In this document: one piece after another, positions 16,920 through 24,041 of the stretch | Numbering within the stretch: position 1 is the stretch's first letter | Layout: each line of letters starts with the position of its first letter | Assembly (NCBI RefSeq): GCF_014191545.1 | Contig: NZ_AP023361.1 | Span: 1,330,501 to 1,394,500 of the forward strand | DNA from: Terrihabitans soli | GTDB taxonomy: Bacteria; Pseudomonadota; Alphaproteobacteria; Rhizobiales; Methylopilaceae | Direction: 5' to 3' | Length of the DNA: 64,000 bases | Made by a program: the position numbers and the translations under genes | Notes under the pieces: generated by a model | The model's input: the letters and a program-made list of their open reading frames with translations, nothing else | Databases searched by the model: none | Told to the model about the DNA's origin: nothing

Positions 16920-17306
16920 ATGGAAACTGTGGCGACTACGGCCAAGAAGCCGCTCGGCCGCAATCCGCTGATTGCGAGCGACCGTGTGCAGGGTGCGTCC
17001 GTCCGCCGGCCCGACGGCGAAAAGATCGGCAAGATCGAGCGGCTGATGCTCGACAAGATCTCGGGTAAGGTTGCGTATGTGGTGATGAGTTTCGGCGGGC
17101 TGCTCGGCGTCGGCGAGCGCTATTACACGCTGCCCTGGGCCAAGCTCGATTACGACGACAAGCTCATGGCCTATGTGCTCGACGTCACCAAGGCGCAGCT
17201 GCAATCGGCTCCGGTTCTGAACTCGGAAGGCGAGGCCGGTCTGGATCGCAGCACCGAGCGCGCGCTGCACGAACACTACGATACCGATCCCTATTGGCGG
17301 CTCTAA
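16920..17306 (+). CDS. PRC-barrel domain protein
   Basis: The 128-residue soluble protein has one PRC-barrel domain, running from about residue 20 (IASDRVQGASVRRPDGEKIG) to about 95 with YYTLPWAKLDYDD. PRC barrels mediate protein or RNA contacts (RimM, photosynthetic reaction centre H subunit), and small stand-alone versions are frequent in Hyphomicrobiales, often stress related. AAGGAGG precedes the ATG by seven bases. It ends at a strong terminator. Its specific role is not known. Confidence 0.8.
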   Translation: METVATTAKKPLGRNPLIASDRVQGASVRRPDGEKIGKIERLMLDKISGKVAYVVMSFGGLLGVGERYYTLPWAKLDYDDKLMAYVLDVTKAQLQSAPVLNSEGEAGLDRSTERALHEHYDTDPYWRL

Positions 17307-17330
17307 TGGCCCGCAGGGTCTGGAATCGAA

Positions 17331-17359
17331 AACGGCGCCCCACAAGGGCGCCGTTTTTT
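17331..17359 (+). terminator. Rho-independent terminator after the PRC-barrel gene
   Basis: AACGGCGCCC (17331-17340) pairs perfectly with GGGCGCCGTT (17346-17355) around the loop CACAA and runs into six T residues. Confidence 0.9.
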
Positions 17360-17380
17360 CATAAGCCGTTCGAAACCTGA

Positions 17381-17539
17381 TTAGGCGGCCTGAGCGACCG
17401 GCGCGTCGGCGATCTCGACGGTGAGGATTTCTTCGCGGCGGCGCTGACGCTCGGCGCGGATATAAAGACCAAGAGCAGCCCAGGACGCGACGACAAACGC
17501 GAAAAAGGCAATGGCGAGCTGAAGCGGCAACTGTTCCAA
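17381..17539 (-). CDS. Small single-pass membrane protein, 52 residues
   Basis: A short frame on the minus strand starts at TTG 17539, with GAGGGG about eight bases before it, and encodes a hydrophobic helix LAIAFFAFVVASWAALGLYI. A basic patch (RAERQRRREE) and an acidic/alanine tail ending in VAQAA and TAA follow. The helix, the positive-inside patch and the third-position GC pattern all look like a real small inner-membrane protein. An in-frame TTG at 17545 is an alternative start. It lies between the PRC-barrel terminator and cysK. I do not recognise the family. Confidence 0.6.
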   Translation of the reverse strand: MEQLPLQLAIAFFAFVVASWAALGLYIRAERQRRREEILTVEIADAPVAQAA

Positions 17540-17578
17540 TTTCAATTCCCCTCAAGCGGTCGTATGGACCGCGCGCAA

Positions 17579-17606
17579 TAAAAACTCGAACGCCTTAACG
17601 CGGCGT
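17579..17606 (-). terminator. Possible terminator after cysK
   Basis: On the minus strand ACGCC and GGCGT form a five-base stem around a seven-base loop (17590-17606), followed within six bases by TTTTT. The short stem makes this a modest candidate. Confidence 0.4.
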
Positions 17607-17644
17607 ATCGCACTTTGGTTCGCGGCCTTGGCCTTTAGTAGCCG

Positions 17645-18697
17645 TTATGCCGCAGGCGTCGGAAGGAGCGCGTCTTCGCGCCGGACCGTACCTGGCCGCT
17701 CCAGCCAGGCGGGAACGGGGAGGCCCTTTTCGCGCAGGAAAGCCGGATTGAACAGCTTGGATTGATAGCGCGTGCCGTAATCGCAGAGCACTGTGACTAT
17801 CGTGCACCCCCGGCCGAGATCCTTGGCCAGGCGCACGGCGCCGGCGACATTGGTGCCGGTCGAGCCGCCGAGACAAAGCCCTTCATGTTCAAGGAGATCG
17901 AAGACGATCTTCACGGCTTCCGCATCGGGGATCTGATAGGCCTTATCGACCGGCGCGCCCTCGAGATTGGCGGTGATCCGGCCCTGGCCGATGCCCTCGG
18001 TGATCGAGGATCCTTCGGCCTTCAGCTCTCCGGTTGTGTAATAGGAAAAGAGCGCCGCGCCCGGCGGATCGGCCAGCGCGATGGTGATTCCCGGGTTCTT
18101 CGCTTTGAGACCGATGCCGACGCCGGCGAGCGTGCCGCCGGTGCCCACCGCCGAGACGAAGCCGTCGATCTTGCCTTGGGTCTGTTCCCAGATCTCAGGC
18201 GCGGTCGTTTCAATATGCGCCTGGCGGTTCGCGACATTGTCGAACTGATTGGCCCAGACAGCGCCGTTCTTTTCGGTCTTCGCCAGCTGCGCGGCGAGGC
18301 GGCCCGAGACCTTCACATAGTTATTGGGATTGGCGTAGGCGACCGCCGGGACTTCGACGAGCTCGGCGCCCGCGAGCCGCAGCATGTCCTTTTTCTCCTG
18401 GCTCTGCGTGTCCGGGATAACGATCACGGTTCTGAGGCCAAGCGCATTGCCGACAAGGGCAAGGCCGATGCCGGTATTGCCGGCGGTGCCTTCGACGACC
18501 GTGCCGCCCGGCTTCAGCGTGCCCTTGTTCAGAGCATCCTGGATGATGAAGAGCGCAGCGCGGTCCTTCACCGACTGGCCGGGATTCATGAACTCGGCTT
18601 TGCCGAGGATCTCGCAGCCGGTCTCGTCCGACACCCGGTTGAGGCGGATAAGCGGCGTGTTGCCGATGGCGTCGAGGAGGGTCCGGCGAATTGTCAT
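17645..18697 (-). CDS. cysK: Cysteine synthase A (O-acetylserine sulfhydrylase)
   Basis: This PLP enzyme makes cysteine from O-acetylserine and sulfide in the cytoplasm. The N-terminus IGNTPLIRLNRVSDETGC is typical. The PLP lysine lies in NPGQSVKDRAA (near residue 44), the substrate loop is EGTAGNTGIGLA, and the PLP phosphate loop is SAVGTGGTLAGVGIGL. GGSTGTNVAGAV near 285 is the conserved C-terminal loop. The EGTAGNTG form, rather than PTSGNTG, and the 350-residue length place it in the longer CysK/CBS-like subgroup. It is monocistronic and has a possible terminator downstream. Confidence 0.92.
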   Translation of the reverse strand: MTIRRTLLDAIGNTPLIRLNRVSDETGCEILGKAEFMNPGQSVKDRAALFIIQDALNKGTLKPGGTVVEGTAGNTGIGLALVGNALGLRTVIVIPDTQSQEKKDMLRLAGAELVEVPAVAYANPNNYVKVSGRLAAQLAKTEKNGAVWANQFDNVANRQAHIETTAPEIWEQTQGKIDGFVSAVGTGGTLAGVGIGLKAKNPGITIALADPPGAALFSYYTTGELKAEGSSITEGIGQGRITANLEGAPVDKAYQIPDAEAVKIVFDLLEHEGLCLGGSTGTNVAGAVRLAKDLGRGCTIVTVLCDYGTRYQSKLFNPAFLREKGLPVPAWLERPGTVRREDALLPTPAA

Positions 18698-18919
18698 GTC
18701 GGGGGTGTGAATTAGGAGGTTATGCGTTGGCGCAAAGTATATCTCCCGTCAAATGGGGGCAAGGGCGTCAGGTGGCTAACCTGCAAAGGGCTTAACGGGC
18801 CGGCCGCGGCACCCCCGGCGGCATGTCCCCGATCTCGTCCGGTCCGTGCGAAGCCGTCCATACTTTTACGCGGTTTTCACCGGGCGCGTGTTTCCTCAGG
18901 CGACGGGTGGGGGAACGAG

Positions 18920-19153
18920 ATGGGCATTTTTATTACGGCTGTGACGCCCAAAGGCATTTTTGTCGGCACGGCTCTGGACGCGCCGGGCGCGCTGAAGCTG
19001 GCCGAGGGCCTCGGCGCCATGGACATGACGGATATCAAGGTCACCGAAAAAGGGCAGGAGCCCGTGACGCTCGAGCAGTATCAGGCGATCCATGCCCGGC
19101 CCTGGCCCTACCGGCCGCCGCTTGGCCGCGACATTCCCTTCGGGCCGAAATAG
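18920..19153 (+). CDS. Hypothetical protein, 77 residues
   Basis: The short protein begins MGIFITAVTPKGIFVGTALD and ends RPPLGRDIPFGPK. It has an alternating beta-strand-like start and a proline-rich end, with no signal peptide or membrane helix. ATG 18920 follows GGGGGAACGAG. An in-frame ATG at 18722 with AGGAGG only two bases before it would add 66 residues of low-complexity, frame-shadow-like sequence, so I prefer the shorter form. I do not recognise the family, and no operon partner is close. Confidence 0.5.
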   Translation: MGIFITAVTPKGIFVGTALDAPGALKLAEGLGAMDMTDIKVTEKGQEPVTLEQYQAIHARPWPYRPPLGRDIPFGPK

Positions 19154-19205
19154 ACCTCGGAACACAAAGAGCGCTTCCGAACTGCCCCTCAAACCTTTCG
19201 CCGCT

Positions 19206-19841
19206 TTATCGCGGATCGAACATGTGCGGGTTCAGATATCTGTACAAATTCGCAGGAATGAGCCCGGCCTTCGGCGTTGCGATCAGGAGCGTATCCACTT
19301 TTTCGCAGATGTTCAGGAACGGAAGTACGACGTGGTAATGCTCGCGTTCCCAAAAGTCGTGAAAGGCCAGCTTTGTCTGCGACCCGACGCGGAGCAGGGC
19401 CTGAAGCGTACACGCAACGCGAAAGCGCCCGTCAATGAGCAGGCAATCGACGGTATCCGCGCGCACCTCGTTCCAGATCTGGCTGTGATAGTTGGGCCAG
19501 CGGGCCTTCGTCCTTTCATCCTGGGGGCTGCCCCAGTTGCCGACAGGTCCGATGTCGGCGTACCGGGCACTAAGCCGAACGCCGCTTTGGGCGATCTCCG
19601 GGGAGCTGCTCACACGCTTGATCCAGTCGGCGTCGGAATCGACGCAGTAAATTTCAGAGACCCCCATTTGAGCTGCGAAAATCGTTGAGCCGCCGCACCC
19701 GAATTCGACAAGACATTTTGTGCCGCGCAACGCGTGCCTGTAGGCCTCCATCTCGGGAACGGTCATACGCATCTGCCAGCCTTCGGCGATGCTCTGATAC
19801 GCTACTTCTTTGGGGACCGTTTGCGTTTGGGTCATCGCCAT
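19206..19841 (-). CDS. Methyltransferase-like protein with Rossmann motif I
   Basis: The 211-residue protein has LVEFGCGGSTIFAA near residue 44 as the SAM-binding motif I and IYCVDSDADWI as the acidic strand end. CLLIDGRFRVAC near 132 and LAFHDFWERE near 160 resemble the acceptor-side motifs of class I methyltransferases acting on sugars or small molecules. There is no signal peptide. It is divergent from the family-25 glycosyltransferase, which suggests a glycan-modifying role, but this is inferred from context only. Confidence 0.65.
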   Translation of the reverse strand: MAMTQTQTVPKEVAYQSIAEGWQMRMTVPEMEAYRHALRGTKCLVEFGCGGSTIFAAQMGVSEIYCVDSDADWIKRVSSSPEIAQSGVRLSARYADIGPVGNWGSPQDERTKARWPNYHSQIWNEVRADTVDCLLIDGRFRVACTLQALLRVGSQTKLAFHDFWEREHYHVVLPFLNICEKVDTLLIATPKAGLIPANLYRYLNPHMFDPR

Positions 19842-20062
19842 TCAGCAGGTTGAGTTTGGTGCCAGGGCATAGCCTAGGTCAGCGGCGCGAGAAGTGTGCG
19901 CTTCATTTCGAGATTGTGAACCGAATTCTTGAAAGCTGTCCCGCCTCGGAACGCGTGAGGTCCAGGGACCTCGCGCAAAAGCGATGATTGCGTTTCTCGA
20001 TCAGTTGGATGAGAAAACCCGCACGATGGGCGCGACTGACCGCGTCGCGGGACGGGCCGGAT

Positions 20063-20827
20063 ATGATCGCTGCACTCAAGACTTTGCCGGCCTTCGTGAT
20101 CAGCCTGTCGCGCACGCCGGCGCGGCTCGCTGCGTTTCGCACACTCAATGCTCAGATCGGACTCGACATCGAGCATTTCGAGGGCACTGACGGGCAGCGT
20201 ATCCAGCTCCACAAGCTGGTGAAGTGGGGCAAGATCACCGAAACCGCGAACTACAAACCGGGTATGATCGGTTCGGCCCTGTCGCATGGCGCGCTGTGGG
20301 AGAAGGCGGTGGAAATCGGCTCTCCGATCCTCGTCTTCGAAGACGATGTGCGGCTGCGCCGGGATTTTGTCGCGCAGGCCGCAGCTCTTCTCGCGGAGGC
20401 GGGCGATTTCGACATCGTCATGTTCGGCTTCAACACCGATCATCCGGTCTGCGCGGGGCTTTTCCCCGGCTGCGACGGACTTGTCAGCTTCTCGCTTCCT
20501 TATCCGAAACCGGAGCAGATGGAGGCCTTTGCCGGGGCAACCGAGCGGCCCGCGCTCTTGCCGCTGCGCGGCATGTTCGGCGGGTGTGCTTACGCCATCT
20601 CGCCGAAGGGCGCCGCGGCTTTGCTCAAAGCGTGCTTTCCGCTCGATAGCCGCCCGGTTCAGTTCTCCGAAGGCATGCGGCCGTTTCCGGCCTTCAGCCT
20701 CAACGGCATGATGAACACGGCCTATCGCAAGCTTGATGCCTATATCGCCTTTCCGCCGATCGCTCTGTCGCCGAACGACCAGAAGGCGACCACCACCGGC
20801 GGCATCGCTGCGGGCATGAAAGCCTGA
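20063..20827 (+). CDS. Glycosyltransferase family 25 (LPS biosynthesis)
   Basis: The 254-residue protein matches family 25 glycosyltransferases (LOS galactosyltransferase type). It starts at PAFVISLSRTPARLAAF and has EGTDGQRIQL, then KPGMIGSALSHGALWEKAV, the family block followed by the acidic metal-binding motif ILVFEDDVRL near residue 93, and GGCAYAISPKGAAALL near 175. ATG 20063 is chosen because the family begins with the AFVISL strand. An upstream TTG at 19988 would add 25 non-family residues. It probably decorates lipopolysaccharide. A hairpin follows directly. Confidence 0.85.
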   Translation: MIAALKTLPAFVISLSRTPARLAAFRTLNAQIGLDIEHFEGTDGQRIQLHKLVKWGKITETANYKPGMIGSALSHGALWEKAVEIGSPILVFEDDVRLRRDFVAQAAALLAEAGDFDIVMFGFNTDHPVCAGLFPGCDGLVSFSLPYPKPEQMEAFAGATERPALLPLRGMFGGCAYAISPKGAAALLKACFPLDSRPVQFSEGMRPFPAFSLNGMMNTAYRKLDAYIAFPPIALSPNDQKATTTGGIAAGMKA

Positions 20828-20833
20828 CGAAGA

Positions 20834-20863
20834 AAGGGCCGGCCCATTTCTGGACCGGCCCTT
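20834..20863 (+). terminator. Hairpin after the family-25 glycosyltransferase
   Basis: AAGGGCCGG (20834-20842) pairs perfectly with CCGGCCCTT (20855-20863) around a twelve-base loop. There is no clear T-run, so it may be a weak or bidirectional terminator between this gene and the convergent tRNA-Asn. Confidence 0.55.
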
Positions 20864-20870
20864 CGGAAAC

Positions 20871-20945
20871 TGGCTCCCTGAGTAGGATTCGAACCTACGG
20901 CCATTCGATTAACAGTCGAATGCTCTACCGCTGAGCTATCAGGGA
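20871..20945 (-). tRNA. tRNA-Asn (anticodon GTT)
   Basis: On the minus strand the acceptor TCCCTGA pairs with TCAGGGA, and the anticodon stem TTCGA/TCGAA encloses the loop CTGTTAA, giving GTT. GGTTCGAATCC forms the T-arm, and discriminator G plus an encoded CCA close the molecule. Confidence 0.95.
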
Positions 20946-21060
20946 TCGGCGGAGCGCTAACAAGCGCCGCTCGCGGGGCCTCGATATAGCAGAGTCTCGC
21001 GCTGTGCCAAGCACCGGCTCTCGCCCTGGGCTCCGATCGTTCTAAATAGAGGGTGGTCGG

Positions 21061-21339
21061 GTGCCATCAACGGGTCAAATGAGCACAAAACTGAGGTTCG
21101 GAAGAAGGTCCGTGCCCCTGCCGGGCCATCCGGCGGTGCGGATAAGTCTGGGCATCCTGCTGATCCTGTGCGGATTTGTGGGATTCTTGCCGATTCTCGG
21201 CTTCTGGATGGTGCCGTTCGGGCTTCTCGTCCTGTCGGTGGACGTTCCGGCAGTGAGGCGCTTCCGACGCCGGATGGAAGTCAAATGGGGCCGCTGGCGG
21301 CAACGGCGGAGGGCCGCCCGCGAGGGAGCAGAGGCCTAG
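21061..21339 (+). CDS. Small membrane protein, PGPGW-like
   Basis: The 92-residue protein has one or two hydrophobic segments (ISLGILLILCGFVGFLPILG and FWMVPFGLLVLSVDVP) followed by a strongly basic tail rich in Arg. The GFLPILGFWMVPFGLL pattern resembles the PGPGW family of small transmembrane proteins of unknown function. GTG 21061 is chosen because AGAGGG lies seven bases upstream, whereas ATG 21079 has no ribosome-binding site. Its stop overlaps the stop of the tiny convergent gene on the other strand. Confidence 0.6.
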   Translation: MPSTGQMSTKLRFGRRSVPLPGHPAVRISLGILLILCGFVGFLPILGFWMVPFGLLVLSVDVPAVRRFRRRMEVKWGRWRQRRRAAREGAEA

Positions 21340-21440
21340 GCCTGGCCGAGCACCGCGACGATGAACCAGAGAAGTCCGCCGGCAACGCTGAGCGAGAACA
21401 GTCCGAGCGCGAATTCCTCACCGATATCTTTCCTGAACAT
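21336..21440 (-). CDS. Very small membrane protein, 34 residues
   Basis: A short minus-strand frame with a textbook ribosome-binding site (GGAGG five bases before ATG 21440) encodes MFRKDIGEEFALGLFSLSVA and continues as a hydrophobic helix GGLLWFIVAVLGQA to TAG. The charged N-terminus, single helix and strong Shine-Dalgarno argue for a real small protein. A hairpin AAGGG/CCCTT lies just before the site in the leader. The family is unknown to me. Confidence 0.6.
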   Translation of the reverse strand: MFRKDIGEEFALGLFSLSVAGGLLWFIVAVLGQA

Positions 21441-21605
21441 GTGAGCCTCCTGAAGGGTCTTGCCCTTTAGTCGCGGCGGCCCGGCAAGCGGTTCACGGCA
21501 AACGCTAAAAGTGTACTCAACCGACGATAATGTTCTGGTTGCAACCTTTTAGTAAGGTCGGAAAGGCAATCTATTTGGAACTCTAGGTCCAGTCTTGGGG
21601 GGACC

Positions 21606-22670
21606 TTGGTCGCCAACGCCGTTCTCCTGGTCACCGATGACCGGATGCGCAGTGCCGATGTGCCCGCGCTTCTGGCGGGCAATCTTGCCTGCGACATGGT
21701 CGATCTCGACGCCACGCTTCTGGCGGCGGCCAAAACGCACAAAGCGGTAATTTTCGACGTCGACCTCGGCGATCACGACAGCGCTCAAAAACTTCAGGCT
21801 GCACTGTCCAAAGCCGGAAAGGGTGGGCCGCCGCGCATTTTCCTCACCGAGGAAGTGTCCCATCACGCGCGCGTTCAGGCCGCCGCGTTCGGCGGCGCGG
21901 CGGTGATCAACCGGCCGATCAAACTGCAAAAACTTCTCCTTGCCATTTTCGGCCCGCCGCCGGAGCCCGCGCCCGTCATCGTGTCGGGGGAAGTTGTCTC
22001 CGCATCGAAAGCTGCGGCCGGCACGGTCGCGAACCTCTTCGATGCAATGGTGAAGGATGCGCCGATCGATCTGCGCATGATGGAAGAGGAGGGCGACATG
22101 ATCGATGCCGCCCTTATTCGCGGCGAGATCACGCAATGGATCGCGGCGGTGCGCGAACATCATTCCTACACCTACCGTCACTGCATGCTCGTCGCCGGCG
22201 TAACCGCCGCATTTACGCAGCATCTCGGCATCGGTGCGGCCTGCCGCAGACGGCTGATGCGCGGCGCGCTTCTGCACGATGTCGGCAAAGCGCGCATCCC
22301 CGTCGCAATTCTCGACAAGCCGGACAAACTGACCGAGGCCGAATTGCAGATTATGCGCACCCATCCGGCGCGCGGCCGCGAGTTCCTGCGCAAACATCAC
22401 AGTGGGGAAACCGAACTGATCGATATCGTCTACCGCCATCACGAGCGTCTGGATGGTTCGGGTTATCCCGAGGCGCTGAAGGCCGCCGACATATCCGATG
22501 CGGTGCGGCTGATCTCGATCTGCGATGTCTATGCGGCGCTGATCGAGCCGCGTCCTTACAAGGCGCAGTCGACGAAGGCCGAAGCCTTTGCCATCATGGA
22601 AGGCATGCACGGCAAGCTCGACGGCCAGCTTCTGAGCGCGTTCAAGCCGATCGCACTCGGCGATCTCTAA
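21606..22670 (+). CDS. HD-GYP domain protein with receiver-like N-terminus
   Basis: The C-terminal domain (about 170-345) is an HD-GYP phosphodiesterase, the family that hydrolyses cyclic di-GMP. ALLHDVGKARIP carries the HD pair, then RTHPARGREFL, HHERLDGSGYP (the GYP motif), ISICDVYAAL and RPYK are all present, so the metal ligands appear intact. The N-terminal 120 residues look like a response-regulator receiver (LLVTDD, VIFDVDLGDHD) but have NRPI where the conserved lysine-proline is expected, so phosphorylation is uncertain. The TTG start follows a G-run inside a short hairpin. The end overlaps the convergent SelW-like gene by four bases. Confidence 0.85.
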   Translation: MVANAVLLVTDDRMRSADVPALLAGNLACDMVDLDATLLAAAKTHKAVIFDVDLGDHDSAQKLQAALSKAGKGGPPRIFLTEEVSHHARVQAAAFGGAAVINRPIKLQKLLLAIFGPPPEPAPVIVSGEVVSASKAAAGTVANLFDAMVKDAPIDLRMMEEEGDMIDAALIRGEITQWIAAVREHHSYTYRHCMLVAGVTAAFTQHLGIGAACRRRLMRGALLHDVGKARIPVAILDKPDKLTEAELQIMRTHPARGREFLRKHHSGETELIDIVYRHHERLDGSGYPEALKAADISDAVRLISICDVYAALIEPRPYKAQSTKAEAFAIMEGMHGKLDGQLLSAFKPIALGDL

Positions 22671-22957
22671 CGGTCGATATGGCCGAGATCGCGCCCGGGA
22701 TCGAGCCGGTCGCGGATGCGCTGTTTGAGGGTTTTGATGTCGGGAAAGCCGCCATCGGACACCCGGTTCCAGATCAGATCGCCGTTATAGGAGATGGTGA
22801 ACTCGCCGCCGGTCGCCGGGACGAGGGCGACCTCGCCGATATCGTTGCCGAAGGTGGACAGCACTTCCTGGGCCATCCAGCCGGCGCGCAGCAGCCAATT
22901 GCACTGAGTGCAGTAGGAGATGACGATCTTGGGCTTTGGGGCGGTTTCGGCCGTCAT
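22667..22957 (-). CDS. SelT/SelW/SelH (Rdx) family thioredoxin-like protein
   Basis: This 96-residue thioredoxin-fold protein contains the redox motif CTQC in IVISYCTQCNWLLRAGWM. In animal SelW-type selenoproteins the second position is selenocysteine. The family-typical LVPATGGEFTISYNGDLIW and GGFPDIKTLKQRIRD follow. The start at 22957 puts the motif near residue 17, as in the family. It is cytoplasmic and probably an oxidoreductase or thiol-binding protein of unknown partner. It lies directly downstream of tRNA-Cys on the same strand. Confidence 0.85.
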   Translation of the reverse strand: MTAETAPKPKIVISYCTQCNWLLRAGWMAQEVLSTFGNDIGEVALVPATGGEFTISYNGDLIWNRVSDGGFPDIKTLKQRIRDRLDPGRDLGHIDR

Positions 22958-22986
22958 GTATCTGACCGGAAGGAAATCGGTAAAAT

Positions 22987-23060
22987 TGGAGGCCTCGGCC
23001 GGAATCGAACCGGCGTGCAAGGATTTGCAGTCCTCTGCGTAACCACTCCGCCACGAGGCC
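22987..23060 (-). tRNA. tRNA-Cys (anticodon GCA)
   Basis: On the minus strand the acceptor GGCCTCG pairs with CGAGGCC. The anticodon loop CTGCAAA gives GCA, GGTTCGATTCC forms the T-arm, and discriminator T (U73, as expected for tRNA-Cys) precedes an encoded CCA. Confidence 0.95.
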
Positions 23061-23217
23061 TCTTAAACTCCCGAGCGGCGGTTGCGCGGGAGGGGCAAGG
23101 CCATATCAGACGAGGCTTCCGAAATCAAAAGACTATGGAGCGGGGGACCGCGACTGCGCGCCGCTTGCCTAGAACCGGTCCAAACCGCTAATCCCAAGAG
23201 GGCAGAGGAGCATGGGC

Positions 23218-23877
23218 ATGTTCGATTTCAAGGCCGCGCGGGCTTTCATGGTCGAGGGACAGATCCGCACCAATGATGTGACGGACCCCCGCATCACCGG
23301 AGCCATGTTCGAATTGGAGCGCGAGCGCTTCGTCCCGGCCTCGCTCAAGACCCTGGCCTATTCGGATAAGCAGATTCCGGTGAGCGAGGGGTCGCAGCGT
23401 CTGATGCCGGCGCCCATCGTCACCGCGCGCCTGATCCGCACCGCCGACATCAAGGCCTCCGACTACGTGCTCCATATCGGCTGCTCGACCGGTTACGGTA
23501 CGGCCATCCTCGCCAAGATCGCCAATTCGGTCGTCGCGCTCGAAGAAGATGCCGGGCTCGCCAAAGCCGCATCCGAGAATCTCTCGGCGCTGGGAATCAA
23601 CAATGTCGCCGTCGTCACGGGTCCCCTGGCCAAAGGCTATCCGGCGGAAGGCCCCTATGACGTCATCGTGATCGAAGGCGCGATCGAGACTTTGCCCGAT
23701 ACGCTGTCCAATCAGCTGAAAGAAGACGGCCGTCTCGTTTCGATCATCGGCACCGGCCGCACCGGACGCGGCACGCTGTTCCGCAAGACGCCCAAGGGGC
23801 TCTCAGGCTTTCCTTTCTTCGATGCGGCAGCGCCGCTTCTGCCGGGCTTCGTCAAACCGCCGGCCTTTACGTTCTGA
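23218..23877 (+). CDS. Protein-L-isoaspartate O-methyltransferase-like protein (divergent)
   Basis: The protein aligns with the Pcm family from its first residues (MFDFKAARAFMVEGQIRTND). Its SAM motif I reads VLHIGCSTGYGTAILAKI, where canonical Pcm has VLEVGTGTGYQTAVLA. The family block TISQPxxVA, which lines the isoaspartate site, is replaced by SQRLMPAPIVTARL. It therefore keeps a methyltransferase fold but may not repair isoaspartate. ATG 23218 is preferred because GAGGAG lies seven bases upstream; ATG 23212 would leave one base. It starts the pcm-like/tolC/popZ/valS run. A canonical Pcm is present after surE. Confidence 0.82.
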   Translation: MFDFKAARAFMVEGQIRTNDVTDPRITGAMFELERERFVPASLKTLAYSDKQIPVSEGSQRLMPAPIVTARLIRTADIKASDYVLHIGCSTGYGTAILAKIANSVVALEEDAGLAKAASENLSALGINNVAVVTGPLAKGYPAEGPYDVIVIEGAIETLPDTLSNQLKEDGRLVSIIGTGRTGRGTLFRKTPKGLSGFPFFDAAAPLLPGFVKPPAFTF

Positions 23878-23935
23878 AATCCGGCGCGGCGCGCTGTGGT
23901 AATTTTGCGCCACCCCGTTTTATTGCGTTGGACTT

Positions 23936-23955
23936 AGCCCGAGGTCGGGTTTTTC
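23936..23955 (+). terminator. Terminator after the Pcm-like gene
   Basis: AGCCCG and CGGGTT form a six-base stem, with one G-T pair, around AGGT, followed by TTT. The stem is short but the T-run is well placed. Confidence 0.5.
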
Positions 23956-24041
23956 AACTGGCTTCCCATCACTAAATTGCGCGCAGCCCGGCCATAACGC
24001 ATCATGTGCCGGAGGGGTTTGTGAGTCCGGGGCCGCATTAG

